A stretch of DNA of 64,000 bases from an uncultured Planctomycetia bacterium (GCA_937952135.1 CALFYL010000345.1:1-64000); one strand, 5' to 3'. Shown: positions 19,081 to 28,018, numbered from the stretch's first letter. The notes: generated by a model from the letters alone, not told the origin. Translations and numbers: made by a program.

Positions 19081-20322
19081 ATGCGACGGGTTGTCATCAC
19101 TGGATTGGGCGCCATCAACGCGCTCGGGAACGACGTGGAGACCACGTGGACCCGGGTCTTGCGTGGCGAGAGCGGGGTCAGCCCGATCACGCGCTTCGAT
19201 GTCTCCGACCACCCGGTCAAGTTCGCGGCGCAGGTGGCCCTCGACCCGCTCGCGAATTTCGCCGGACCCGATCTGCGCAAGCTCGACCCGTTCACCATGT
19301 GGGCGCTGGTCGCGGCCGACGAAGCCTTCAAGGACGCGGGCCTGCAGCCCTCGGCGCTCGAGGAGGCCCGACGCGAACGCTTCGGTTGCATCATCGGCAC
19401 GGGCATCGGCGGAATCACGGGCATCGAGGAACAGCACATCGGCCTGATGGAACGCGGCCCGCGGCGCGTCAGCCCGCACTTCGTCCCGAAGATCATGGCG
19501 AACGCGGTCAGCGGCCAGGTCGCGATCCGCCACGGCCTGCTCGGAACGTGCTTCACGACTTCGAGCGCCTGCGCTTCGGCGGGGCACGCGATCGGCATGG
19601 CCTGGCGCGCGATCCAGTGGGACGACGCCGACGTCGTCGTCACCGGCGGCTCGGAGAGCGCGACGACTCCGATGTCGCTCGCGGGGTTCGCCAACATGAA
19701 GGCGCTCTCCACGCGCAACGACGATCCCGCCGCGGCCTCGCGGCCCTTCGACAAGGACCGCGACGGCTTCGTGATGGGCGAGGGCTGCGGGATCCTGGTG
19801 TTCGAGGAGCTCGAGCACGCTCGCAAGCGCGGCGCGCGCATCTACGCCGAGGTCAAGGGCTACGGCTCGACCGACGACGCGCACCACATCACGGCGCCCG
19901 AGGAGTCCGGCCGCGGCCCGGCGCGCGCGCTGCGCGAAGCCTTGCGCCACGCGCGCGTCGACGCTTCGACGGTCGACTACATCAACGCGCACGGCACGAG
20001 CACGCCGTACAACGACGCGATCGAGACGCGCGCGATCAAGCTCGTGCTCGGCGATCAGGCGCGCAAGGTCGCCGTCTCCTCGACGAAGTCGATGATCGGG
20101 CACTTGCTCGGCGCCTCGGCGGCGGTCGAGCTGGTCGTCACGGCGCTCTCGGTGCACCACGGCGTGGCGCACCCGACGCGCAACTACACCACGCCCGACC
20201 CCGAGTGCGACCTCGACTACATCCCGGGCGCGGCCCGCGAGATGAAGATCCGCAACGCGCTGTCGAACTCGCTGGGCTTCGGCGGCCACAACGTCTCCAT
20301 CTGCATCGGACAACTCGACTGA
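19081..20322 (+). CDS. fabF: 3-oxoacyl-ACP synthase II FabF
   Basis: FabF performs the elongating condensations of fatty acid synthesis. The 413-residue product has the catalytic Cys164 (TTSSACASAGHAIG) and two active-site histidines, in NAHGTSTPYND and GHLLGASAAVE. MRRVVITGLG is the standard N-terminus and SLGFGGHNVSI the standard end. The ATG at 19081 begins exactly at the family start. Confidence 0.97.
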   Translation: MRRVVITGLGAINALGNDVETTWTRVLRGESGVSPITRFDVSDHPVKFAAQVALDPLANFAGPDLRKLDPFTMWALVAADEAFKDAGLQPSALEEARRERFGCIIGTGIGGITGIEEQHIGLMERGPRRVSPHFVPKIMANAVSGQVAIRHGLLGTCFTTSSACASAGHAIGMAWRAIQWDDADVVVTGGSESATTPMSLAGFANMKALSTRNDDPAAASRPFDKDRDGFVMGEGCGILVFEELEHARKRGARIYAEVKGYGSTDDAHHITAPEESGRGPARALREALRHARVDASTVDYINAHGTSTPYNDAIETRAIKLVLGDQARKVAVSSTKSMIGHLLGASAAVELVVTALSVHHGVAHPTRNYTTPDPECDLDYIPGAAREMKIRNALSNSLGFGGHNVSICIGQLD

Positions 20323-20639
20323 CGGAACACCGAAACCACGCGGGAAAATCGCACCTCGTTCGCGACGGCCGCGCCGGGGCGCTCACGCGCTCGCGGACGC
20401 TTCGAATCCGCGCGCGGGCTTTCTACGCAAGAATCCCCCTGCGCAGATCCGCACGCTCGTGACAGGCTGAACGAAACGCCCCCCGGAAGATCGCCCCGAA
20501 GTTCGCTCCGAAGATCGCACGACGAACGCACTCACCATCGACCCGCGGCCCTGATCGCCGCTCCGGCCGCTCCGGCCGCCGGAACGACAGGGCCTTCACC
20601 TCCCTGACCCTCACCACCGAACACCCCGCGGAGACCCCC
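20323..20639. other. Intergenic region with short tandem repeats
   Basis: This 317-base gap lies between fabF and the orphan helical protein. It holds the three degenerate 12-bp repeats listed separately and a double CTCCGGCCG (around 20562-20579). No gene is supported. The gap must carry the promoter of the next gene if that gene is not read through from fabF. Confidence 0.5.
20485..20520 (+). repeat. Three degenerate 12-bp tandem repeats
   Basis: The units are GGAAGATCGCCC, CGAAGTTCGCTC and CGAAGATCGCAC, contiguous and sharing GAAG-TCGC-C. They lie 120-155 bases upstream of a GTG start. They could be a binding-site array or slippage remnants. Confidence 0.6.
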
Positions 20640-20990
20640 GTGCAGAAGAAGTTCCAAGACATCCTCCACCGCTACAAGATCGAAGTCTTCCACCGCGAGC
20701 ACGACAAGTCGAACCTGAACGACCTCACGAAGCAGTGCCTGCACGTGACCGAGGACGTTCTGCAGCAGAAGTACAGCTACCACTTCCACAAGCTGCCCGA
20801 CGCGAACCGCGCCGAGATCATCAACATGATCAACAACTACGTGCGCGAAGCGATCCTGCCGCCCGTGGTGGAGAGGCTCGTCGAACGTCAGATGAAGCTC
20901 GAGCTGCGCCTCGAAGCGCTGCTCAACATGAACCGCGAGCTGCTCGAGGTCCTCTCGGAGGACCGCGAAACGTCGGCCGCCAAGCGCTGA
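20640..20990 (+). CDS. Orphan helical cytoplasmic protein
   Basis: This 116-residue protein has no recognised family. It has no signal peptide or membrane span. Its composition (Lys, Asn, Gln, His, Tyr) stands out from the Arg/Ala-rich chance frames around it, which supports real coding. It has two apparent parts: an N-terminal segment KKFQDILHRYKIEVFHREHDK with HVTEDVLQQKYSYHFHKLP, and a helical C-terminal half (NMINNYVREAIL, then VVERLVERQMKLELRLEALL) likely to form a coiled coil. The start is GTG at 20640. A role in a protein complex is possible but is only an inference. Confidence 0.75.
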   Translation: MQKKFQDILHRYKIEVFHREHDKSNLNDLTKQCLHVTEDVLQQKYSYHFHKLPDANRAEIINMINNYVREAILPPVVERLVERQMKLELRLEALLNMNRELLEVLSEDRETSAAKR

Positions 20991-21061
20991 GAGCTCGAAG
21001 CAATGAGGCTGCGAGCCCTTCGGATGTCCGCTGCGCCGCGCCCTGACGGGCGCCGGCCGTC

Positions 21062-22456
21062 GTGAACGCTCGGGAATCCCGGCTGCGCGAACGCGCCGCG
21101 CAGGCCGGACAGTCGCACGTCTTCGAGCGCTTCGAGGAGCTGACCGACGCGCAGCGCGAGAACCTGCTCGGCGAGCTCGAACGCATCGACTTCGGGCTCG
21201 TCGCGCAGCACGCGGCGCTCCTGAACGCGCCGGCCGAGGCGTCGGGCGTCGAACTCGCGCCGGCGCCGGTGTTCCCGCTCGTCCGAGGTCCCGAGCACGA
21301 GAAACGCGCGCGCGCGGCGCGCGAGCACGGTGCGCAGAGCCTGGCGCGCGGTGAAGTCGGCTTCCTGGTCGTCGCCGGCGGCCAGGCGTCGCGCCTGGGT
21401 TACGACGGCCCCAAGGGCGCCTTTCCGATCGGCCCGCTGAGCCGCGCGACGCTGTTCGAGCTCTTCGCTCGCCGCATCCTGGCCGCGCGCAAGCGCTACG
21501 GCGCCGCGCTCCCGTGGTACGTGATGACCTCGCGCGCGAACGACGCGGCGACGCGCGCGTTCTTCGACGAGCACGGCTACTTCGGGCTCCCCGAACGCGA
21601 CGTCGTGTTCTTCAGCCAGGCGATGGCGCCGGCGCTCGACTTCGACGGCCGCATCCTGATGTCCGGTCCGGGAGAGGTGTTCCTCGCACCGAACGGCCAC
21701 GGTGGAACGCTCTCGGCCTTCGCGGAATCGGGCGCGTTGGACGACGCCGGGCGCCGCGGTGTGAAGCGCCTGTCGTACTTCCAGGTCGACAATCCGCTCG
21801 CGGCGCTCGCCGACCCGCTGTTCCTCGGGCTCCACGAACTCGAGGGCGCGCGCATGTCGAGCAAGGTCGTGCAGAAGCGCGACGCAGCGGAGAAGGTCGG
21901 CGTGATCGGCCTGATCGACGGCCGTTTCGGCTGCATCGAGTACTCCGACCTGTCCAAGGAGCTGCGCGAAGCACGCGACGAGCACGGCCGGTTGCGTTTC
22001 GGCGCGGGAAACATCGCGCTGCACGCGATCGACGTGGATTTCCTCGGCGAGCTCGCGGGCGGTGAGTTGCGCCTTCCGTGGCACGTCGCGCGCAAGTCGA
22101 TGAGCGTGTGGGAGGCAGGCCGAAGCGTTCAGCGCCAGGGCGCCAAGTTCGAGACCTTCGTGTTCGACGCGCTCGCGCGGTCTCCGCGCAGCGTCGTGCT
22201 CGAGGTCGAGCGCGCGGCCGAGTTCAGCCCGGTGAAGAACGCGAGCGGTGAGGACTCGCCCGCGACGACGCAGGCGGATCTGCGGCGCTTGCACGCGAAG
22301 TGGGTCGCGGCCGCCGGCCTTCCCGCGCCGCCGGAGGACGAGAACGGCGTGCCGCTCGTCGAGATCGATCCGTTGCTCGCGGAGGACGAGGGCGCGTTCT
22401 GCGAACTCGAGCCGCCGCCTCCGGCCCCGGGCGTGCGCGGGCACTGGTACCGATGA
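21062..22456 (+). CDS. UDP-N-acetylglucosamine/UDP-sugar pyrophosphorylase, eukaryote type
   Basis: The 464-residue protein belongs to the UDPGP family typified by eukaryotic UAP1/AGX and joins UTP to a sugar-1-phosphate. The nucleotide-binding loop is VVAGGQASRLGYDGPKGAF (about 103-121). Further family signatures are FLAPNGHGGTL, FQVDNPL, GCIEYSDL, GNIALHAID, KFETFVFDAL and EFSPVKNASGEDSP. These closing motifs favour N-acetylhexosamine-1-phosphate substrates. The GTG at 21062 starts the frame. ddl begins inside its stop codon, so a cell-wall precursor role is likely. Confidence 0.88.
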   Translation: MNARESRLRERAAQAGQSHVFERFEELTDAQRENLLGELERIDFGLVAQHAALLNAPAEASGVELAPAPVFPLVRGPEHEKRARAAREHGAQSLARGEVGFLVVAGGQASRLGYDGPKGAFPIGPLSRATLFELFARRILAARKRYGAALPWYVMTSRANDAATRAFFDEHGYFGLPERDVVFFSQAMAPALDFDGRILMSGPGEVFLAPNGHGGTLSAFAESGALDDAGRRGVKRLSYFQVDNPLAALADPLFLGLHELEGARMSSKVVQKRDAAEKVGVIGLIDGRFGCIEYSDLSKELREARDEHGRLRFGAGNIALHAIDVDFLGELAGGELRLPWHVARKSMSVWEAGRSVQRQGAKFETFVFDALARSPRSVVLEVERAAEFSPVKNASGEDSPATTQADLRRLHAKWVAAAGLPAPPEDENGVPLVEIDPLLAEDEGAFCELEPPPPAPGVRGHWYR

Positions 22457-23652
22457 ACGAACTCGAAGCGGCGGCCTCCAACTCGGCCGGTTCGATCGCA
22501 GAAGCGGCGACGCGGCGCGCTGTGCGAGTCGCCGTGATCGGCGGCGGCGCCTCCGGCGAGCGCGAGGTGTCGCTCGCCACCGCGCGCGGCGTGCGCGGCG
22601 CCCTGAGCGCGGCGCCGGACGGCGCGCTGCACGAAGCTGCGCGGGCGACTGCGCTCGAGCCCGCGAGCGATGCGACGGCGCCGTCCGCGGAAGAGCTCGA
22701 CGCGCTTCGCGTGCTCGACGTGCTCGCGATCGAGCTCGAAACCGACGGCCGCTGGAGCTTCGACGGCCGCACGCTCGACGCCGCCGCCGCGCTCGACGCC
22801 CTGCGCGACATCGACGTGTTCTTCCTGTGCCTGCACGGCGGCGCAGGCGAGGACGGAACGCTCCAAGGTTTGCTCTCGGCCTCCGGAAGGCGCCACACGG
22901 GCTCCGGCGTCCGCGCTTCGGCGCTGTGCATGGACAAGCTCGCGTTGCGCGGACTTGCGCGCGAGTGCGGGATGCGCGTGGCGCCCGGCGTGTGCCTCGG
23001 CGCGGGCGACTGGCGAACGCAGCGGCCCGCGGAGCTCGCGCGAGCGCTGTCGATCTCGCGCAGCGGTTGGGTCGTCAAGCCGCGCTGCGGCGGCTCGTCG
23101 GTCGACACCGCGATCGTGCACGATGCGAAGGCGTTGTCGCTCGCGATCGAGCGCGTGCTCGCAGGCGGCGACGATGCGCTCGTCGAGGCGCGCGTCGACG
23201 GAGTCGAGCTCTCGTGCGGCGTGCTCGAGGGCGCGAACGGGTCGCGGGCACTCACGCCGATCGAGATCCAACCGCGCGACGGCCAGTTCTTCGACTACGA
23301 GCAGAAGTACTCGACGCAAGGCGCACGCGAAGTGTGCCCGCCCGAGAACGTCGACGCGCGCTCGCTCCGCCGCGTGCAGGCGCTCGCCGAGCGCATCCAC
23401 CGCAGCGCCGGATGCCGCGGCTATTCGCGCACGGACTTCATCGTGCCGCGCAGCACGTCCAGCGCGGGTGAGACGCTGTTCGGCGAACCCGTGCTGCTCG
23501 AAGTGAACACGCTCCCGGGGCTCACCGAGCGCTCCTTGCTCCCGCAAGAAGCGGCCGACGCCGGCATCGGCTACCGCGAGCTGTGCCTGCGCATCCTCGC
23601 GGCCGCGCTCCGAGCTCCCGCGGATGCAGCGGAGCCGCTGAGCGCCGTTTGA
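22453..23652 (+). CDS. ddl: D-alanine--D-alanine ligase
   Basis: This ATP-grasp ligase makes D-Ala-D-Ala for peptidoglycan. In the 399-residue product the family order is clear: IGGGASGEREVSL, HGGAGEDGTLQGLL, the CMDKLALRGL linker, VVKPRCGGSSVDT (ATP and omega loop), DYEQKYSTQGA, GCRGYSRTDFIV and LEVNTLPGLTERSLLPQEA (Mg ligands). It is a little longer than average because of an Ala-rich N-terminus and loop. The ATG overlaps the previous stop by 4 bases (ATGA). Confidence 0.93.
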   Translation: MNELEAAASNSAGSIAEAATRRAVRVAVIGGGASGEREVSLATARGVRGALSAAPDGALHEAARATALEPASDATAPSAEELDALRVLDVLAIELETDGRWSFDGRTLDAAAALDALRDIDVFFLCLHGGAGEDGTLQGLLSASGRRHTGSGVRASALCMDKLALRGLARECGMRVAPGVCLGAGDWRTQRPAELARALSISRSGWVVKPRCGGSSVDTAIVHDAKALSLAIERVLAGGDDALVEARVDGVELSCGVLEGANGSRALTPIEIQPRDGQFFDYEQKYSTQGAREVCPPENVDARSLRRVQALAERIHRSAGCRGYSRTDFIVPRSTSSAGETLFGEPVLLEVNTLPGLTERSLLPQEAADAGIGYRELCLRILAAALRAPADAAEPLSAV

Positions 23653-23669
23653 AGAACCGCACGCCGAAC

Positions 23670-24449
23670 ATGAACCCCTCGAAGTTGCGCGTGGCCGTCG
23701 TCGGCGCGAGCGGAAGGCTCGGAGCGTTCGCCGCGAAGCTCTTCGAATCGCACCCGCGCTTCGAACTCGTCGCGCGCTGGGACCGCGGCGACGACTGGCG
23801 CCAGCTCGCGAAGCGCTGCGGCGCGAGCGTCGCGTTCGAGGCGACGCGCGCCGGCCAAGGCTTCGAGCACGCGCGCGCGCTGCTCGATGCCGGCCTGCGC
23901 CCGGTGGTCGCGACCAGCGGAGTCGATCCCGCGCAAGTGGGGGAGCTGGACGCGCTCGCTCGCAAGCTGGGGCTCGGCGGCGTGGTGGTGCCGAACTTCA
24001 GCCTCGGCGCGTGGCTCATGCAGCGCGCCGCCGAGCTCGCGGCGCCGCACTTCGCGCAGGCGGAAATCGTCGAAGCCCACCACACGCGCAAGGCCGACTC
24101 GCCCTCGGGCACCGCGGCCGACACCGCGCGTCGCATCGTCGCCGCTCGGGAGCGCGCGCACGCAGCGCCGCTCGCGGCGCAAGAGCACGGAAACGGCGGG
24201 CGTAGACAGGCCGCGCGCGGCGAACTTCGCGACGGTGTCGCGCTCCACTCGCTGCGACTCGACGGAGTGTACGCGCGCCAGGAAGTGCTGTTCTCCGGAG
24301 TGGGGGAGCTGCTCGCGATCCGGCACGAGATGGGCGGCCCGGAGGCCTTCGCGCCGGGCATCGAGCTCGCGACTTCGTTCGCGGCGCGCGCGAGCGGAGT
24401 GCACCTGGGACTCGACGCCGTGCTCGGCTCGCCCCCGCCGGCGCCGTGA
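23670..24449 (+). CDS. dapB: 4-hydroxy-tetrahydrodipicolinate reductase
   Basis: DapB reduces the cyclic intermediate of the lysine/diaminopimelate pathway. The 259-residue product has a Rossmann loop (VVGASGRLG), the substrate motif VVPNFSLGAW, the catalytic EAHHTRKADSPSGTA with His-His and Lys, and VLFSGVGELLAIRHE. The ATG at 23670 is chosen; a TTG at 23649 overlapping the ddl stop would add seven residues. Adjacent ddl and dapB place it in cell-wall precursor supply. Confidence 0.92.
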   Translation: MNPSKLRVAVVGASGRLGAFAAKLFESHPRFELVARWDRGDDWRQLAKRCGASVAFEATRAGQGFEHARALLDAGLRPVVATSGVDPAQVGELDALARKLGLGGVVVPNFSLGAWLMQRAAELAAPHFAQAEIVEAHHTRKADSPSGTAADTARRIVAARERAHAAPLAAQEHGNGGRRQAARGELRDGVALHSLRLDGVYARQEVLFSGVGELLAIRHEMGGPEAFAPGIELATSFAARASGVHLGLDAVLGSPPPAP

Positions 24450-24519
24450 CCCGCGCGCGCGCCGCGCCGTTGTGGACAGCGCGAGAGCTCGACGTCATCA
24501 TCTGCGGCTCGCTCTGGGC

Positions 24520-24606
24520 GCCGGGGTGGCGGAACTGGCAGACGCGATGGATTCAAAATCCATTTCCCGCAAGGGAGTAAGGGTTCGATTCCCTTCCTCG
24601 GCACCA
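24520..24606 (+). tRNA. tRNA-Leu (anticodon CAA)
   Basis: The acceptor GCCGGGG pairs with CCTCGGC (one G-U). The D-arm is GGCGGAACTGGCAGACGC, and the anticodon stem ATGGA/TCCAT surrounds TTCAAAA (anticodon CAA, codon TTG). A long variable arm, the T-arm AGGGTTCGATTCCCT and an encoded CCA (24604-24606) complete it. This is the second leucine tRNA in the window. Confidence 0.95.
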
Positions 24607-24653
24607 TCTCGCTCGGAGTCCTCTCGGCTCACCCGTGAGCGAACGCTTCGACG

Positions 24654-25283
24654 ATGGCTGAACTCCCCACGAGCTCCGCGCGCTCGCGCATGTCGCGCGC
24701 CTTGTTGCCCGTGCTCTTGCACGACATCGGAAACACGACCCAGCGCCTCGTCGGGGTGCGCGCGTTGCTCGAGCTCGACGAGAACGCCCTGCTCGGAGAC
24801 GCGGGCGCGGATCTCGCGTGGGCTTCGGAACGCGCGCAGGAACAAGGCTGGTTGATGGGCTTCGTCGCCGCCCTGCTCGGCGTCGAGATCTCGCCCGCGC
24901 GACGCTGGCCGGATGCGCTCGGCGCGAGCCTCACGCTCGTCGCGGCCGGACTCGCGCGCGATGGCTACGCCTGCAAGCTCCAACGCTCCGAAATTCCGCG
25001 CTGGAGCGGGGCCGAGCGCGCGCCGAGCGATTTCGAGCTGTGCGTGGCGCTCGGTGCGATCGTGTTCGGCGCCGGCGCGACGCAGCATGACGTGCCGCTC
25101 GAGGTGCAATTCGAAGCGCGCGGTTCGCAGGTGGCCGTCGTGGGTTCGCGCGGCGCCGCAGCGGCGGGCGCGGCCTTCGCCGAAGTCGCCGGCGTGCTCG
25201 GAAGCGGGGTGGCGTTCGAGCCGGTGGGGGACGCGTGGAGCGTGCTGCTGCCGGCGAGCTGGGTGAGCTGGCCCGTCCGCTGA
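24654..25283 (+). CDS. Putative histidine phosphotransfer/degenerate kinase-like protein
   Basis: This 209-residue cytoplasmic protein is not assigned to a known family. Its N-terminal helix contains LLPVLLHDIGNTTQRL with His23-Asp24 and Asn27, resembling the H-box of histidine kinase dimerisation domains. A second long helical segment follows, then an alpha/beta part (LEVQFEARGSQVAVVGSRG ... VLLPASW) that could be an ATPase remnant without the N, G1 and G2 boxes. This layout and length recall ChpT-type phosphotransferases. The assignment is an inference from one motif and length. Confidence 0.6.
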   Translation: MAELPTSSARSRMSRALLPVLLHDIGNTTQRLVGVRALLELDENALLGDAGADLAWASERAQEQGWLMGFVAALLGVEISPARRWPDALGASLTLVAAGLARDGYACKLQRSEIPRWSGAERAPSDFELCVALGAIVFGAGATQHDVPLEVQFEARGSQVAVVGSRGAAAAGAAFAEVAGVLGSGVAFEPVGDAWSVLLPASWVSWPVR

Positions 25284-25347
25284 GCCGGCGAGCCCGCGAC
25301 TCCGACCGAGGCTTGAGACGCGGACGCGCCGTGCGAGGATGGCGGCC

Positions 25348-25635
25348 ATGTTCGGTTGGCTTCGAGACCTCCTGGCGAGTGAACCCGCGCCCGAGCCCTA
25401 CGGCGACCCGGCGCGCCTCGCCCAGGTGCGGGAAGCCCTGGACCGGCTCGCGCCGCTGCTCGAGCTCGACGGCGGACGCATCGAGCTTCTGGGAGTCGAC
25501 GAAAGCGGGCGCGTCGAAGTGCGGCTCGAGGGCGCGTGCCGAGGCTGTTCGGCGCGCTCGACGACGCTGGACGACGGCCTCGCGCCGGCGCTGGCGGCCA
25601 GCGCGCCGTGGTTCACCGGCCTCGTGGCGCACTGA
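25348..25635 (+). CDS. Nfu-type Fe-S scaffold (NifU C-terminal domain)
   Basis: The 95-residue protein consists almost entirely of a NifU-like C-terminal domain: LLELDGGRIELLGVDESGRVEV, then the cluster motif GACRGCSARSTTL with Cys64 and Cys67, and a closing helix. Such proteins bind a [4Fe-4S] cluster between two subunits and hand it to targets. The ATG at 25348 has GAGG about 9 bases upstream; one at 25339 is also in frame. A likely client here is SdhB at 31.7 kb, which is an inference. Confidence 0.85.
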   Translation: MFGWLRDLLASEPAPEPYGDPARLAQVREALDRLAPLLELDGGRIELLGVDESGRVEVRLEGACRGCSARSTTLDDGLAPALAASAPWFTGLVAH

Positions 25636-25737
25636 GAAGCGCTGACGGACGAGCGCACCGAAGCGCCGCGCCGCGCGAGAAGCGCGGCAAGCGCTCGATC
25701 GCCGGCGCGGCGTGGACCCTACAATCTTCGGCTTCCA

Positions 25738-27381
25738 ATGAGTTTCGAGCCCATCGACGTCGACCGCGCCCTCGAGGAGTTGCGCCAGGTTCTGGCTGCG
25801 CGTCCCCAGGTCGCCGCGGAGTTCCTCGCGAGCCGCACCGAGTTCTTCGGGCAGGTCGCGCCGCTCGTCGACGGCGATGAGGCGCGCCGCGCCGCGCGCC
25901 GCCACAGCGAGTGGTTCCTGCTGGAGCGCTCGAGCGACGCCCTCGGCGGCGCGCCGATCGAGTGGGCCCTGCACACGCGCAGCGAGCTGGGTGACGCCGA
26001 GCTCTCTGACGAAGCGCTGCAGGCGCTGATCAGCTCGCGCTGCGGGGTGTTCGAAGTCACCACGGTGACGCCCGGCGAAGGCGCGTGGGTGCGCGATCTC
26101 GGCGCGGGCGGCGAGTTCCCGCTGCACGAGCCGGCGGCGTCGCTCGAACTCGCGCCGAAGGACGTGATCGTCGGCCGCTTGTTCGCTGTCGGCGCGTCGC
26201 TCTACAGCGTGTCGCCGGCGGCGGGGGTGTTCCGCAACACGAAACTGCTCGACGCTCTGGTGCGCGACGTCGAGACGTTGCGCGCGGGGCGGCGCGGCGT
26301 GCTGCGCCTGTCGCAACTCGAGCTCGAGAACATGTTCTGGGGCGGCCCGGCGAGCTCGGCGCCGAAGCAAGGCGATCCGGTCGTCCGCGCGCGGGAGTTC
26401 CTCGTCGGTTCCGGGGTGAGCGAAGCGCTCGCGTCGTCGATGCTCGAGCAATTGAAGAGCACGCCGTACGAGGCCGCGCGCCTGGTGCACGGCGTGCGCG
26501 ACGGACTCGCGCAGGTTCTCGAGCGCCTGGCCTTCGAAACCAACGTGGACCTGGCGCAAGCGCGCGTGCTCCTGCTCGAAGCGTGGCCCGCACTCGCGAC
26601 GCCGACCGCTCCGCGCAAGCGCAGCGACCCGGCGCCCCATCGGCGCGGCGACGTGCGCGCGGCGATCGACGCGTTCGACCGCGGACGCGACGCGGGCCGC
26701 GACCTCGAGGAGCTGTTCGGAGAACTCGAACGCGACCTGGAGCTCGAGCCCGAGGAGATCGACCCCGACGCCATCGACGGCGCGCCGGCGCCGGACTTTC
26801 CGGGGGTGGTGAACGCGATGGTCGAGGAGTTCCTGTGGGAAGTCGAACGCGAGCACGGCGCGAACGAGGCGCGGCAGCTCGCGCCGATCTCGAAGTTCGC
26901 GCAGTTCGGCGCGCACATCGGCGTGTTCGAGAACATGGGCGCCCACGACCTGCTGTTGTTCGCCGCCGTGTGGCTGCCCGAACGCGGCGGGCTGCGCGAC
27001 GCGAACCAGGCGAGCGCGGTGCTGAGCGCGCTCAAACGCTTCTGCGCCTGGAGCCAGGAGAGCCAGGACGTCGCCTTGCTCGACGCCTACAGCGGCCACG
27101 TCGAAGCGCTCGAGCCCGCGCTGCCGCGCTTGATCGAAGCGAACGCGCTGCGCAACGAGGCGGCGAGCGATCCGTCGCGCGGAACGCTCTACGAGTTCCT
27201 GCGGCGCGACGGCGCGCGCGTCACGCTGCGCGACCGCAAGGGCGACGAGCAGGAGCTCGAGATCGACTCGAAGCTCGCCGGAAAGCTCGAGCCGGGCGAT
27301 TGGCTGCGCGCGAGCGTCGAAGGCGGCGTCGCGCACGTGCACTGCTGCTATCCGCCGCAGATGGCGCAGCTCGCGCCCTGA
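25738..27381 (+). CDS. Uncharacterised 547-residue cytoplasmic protein
   Basis: No family is recognised. The protein lacks a signal peptide or membrane spans. Residues 1-190 form an alpha/beta region. The middle has repeated helices with an acidic run (LEELFGELERDLELEPEEID). The later segment EFLWEVEREHGANEARQLAP and AHIGVFENMGAHDLLLFAAVWL is well-composed helix. The C-terminus (TLRDRKGDEQELEIDSKLAG ... DWLRASVEGGVAHVHCCYP) looks like a small beta domain. It is a single-gene unit between nfu and a convergent lipoprotein gene. Confidence 0.8.
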   Translation: MSFEPIDVDRALEELRQVLAARPQVAAEFLASRTEFFGQVAPLVDGDEARRAARRHSEWFLLERSSDALGGAPIEWALHTRSELGDAELSDEALQALISSRCGVFEVTTVTPGEGAWVRDLGAGGEFPLHEPAASLELAPKDVIVGRLFAVGASLYSVSPAAGVFRNTKLLDALVRDVETLRAGRRGVLRLSQLELENMFWGGPASSAPKQGDPVVRAREFLVGSGVSEALASSMLEQLKSTPYEAARLVHGVRDGLAQVLERLAFETNVDLAQARVLLLEAWPALATPTAPRKRSDPAPHRRGDVRAAIDAFDRGRDAGRDLEELFGELERDLELEPEEIDPDAIDGAPAPDFPGVVNAMVEEFLWEVEREHGANEARQLAPISKFAQFGAHIGVFENMGAHDLLLFAAVWLPERGGLRDANQASAVLSALKRFCAWSQESQDVALLDAYSGHVEALEPALPRLIEANALRNEAASDPSRGTLYEFLRRDGARVTLRDRKGDEQELEIDSKLAGKLEPGDWLRASVEGGVAHVHCCYPPQMAQLAP

Positions 27382-27412
27382 CTTCCTCGCGAGTTCAGCG
27401 TCCGTCGCGGGT

Positions 27413-28018
27413 TCAGCGCGCGAGGCCCGCCGGCAACTGGATCTCGCACACGAGCTGGTTCCAGTCGGCGACTTCGCCGGGGTTGCGCAGGTAGACCTCG
27501 CGGATCGGTCCGTTCTCGACCCAGCTCATCTGGTTCAGGTACGCGAAGAGCGCCGGGTAGGCGCGCGGAACGTCCGGATAGGGGCCCGCGACGTAGGCGT
27601 AGACCACCGTCGTGCTCGGAAGCACGTCGTAGGCGAGCGGCGCGCGGGCCTGGGCGCCTGGGGCGACCGGGAGGCAGGCGCGCAGGCGCAGCTCCGAAGT
27701 CGGCGTGCGGCCCGGGTCGTCGTAGTAGAGCGCGAACGGCGGGCCCGAAGCTTCCAGGCCCTGTTCGCGAGCCGCGGCGAAGAGCGCCTCCAGGGAACGG
27801 CCGACGTGGGTGTAGCTGCCGCGGGCTTCGACGTAGACGTAGGGCTGGTCGAGGCGGTGCTTCCAGTTCACGTCGACGGTCTCGTAGGGCGCGCGCGCCA
27901 CTTGGAGCTCGAACTCCAACTCGCCGCCGGCGGCGCCCGGAGTCTCACGTTGTCCGACCTGGGCCGAGCAAGCCGCTAGCGACAGCAGCAGGAGGCAGCG
28001 CGCGAAGGCGATCTTCAT
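27413..28018 (-). CDS. Lipoprotein with a GyrI-like ligand-binding domain
   Basis: The 201-residue product starts with a lipoprotein signal (LLLLSLAACS, lipid-modified Cys17). The mature part has the GyrI/AraC effector-binding pattern: YVYVEARGSYTHVGRSLEAL, GPPFALYYDDPGRTP, ELRLRACLPV, then TVVYAYVAGPYPDV and NGPIREVYLRNP. This fold binds small hydrophobic or cationic molecules, usually inside the cell, so an exported anchored version is uncommon. The ATG at 28018 is fixed by the signal peptide. Convergent with the 547-residue gene. Confidence 0.82.
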   Translation of the reverse strand: MKIAFARCLLLLSLAACSAQVGQRETPGAAGGELEFELQVARAPYETVDVNWKHRLDQPYVYVEARGSYTHVGRSLEALFAAAREQGLEASGPPFALYYDDPGRTPTSELRLRACLPVAPGAQARAPLAYDVLPSTTVVYAYVAGPYPDVPRAYPALFAYLNQMSWVENGPIREVYLRNPGEVADWNQLVCEIQLPAGLAR

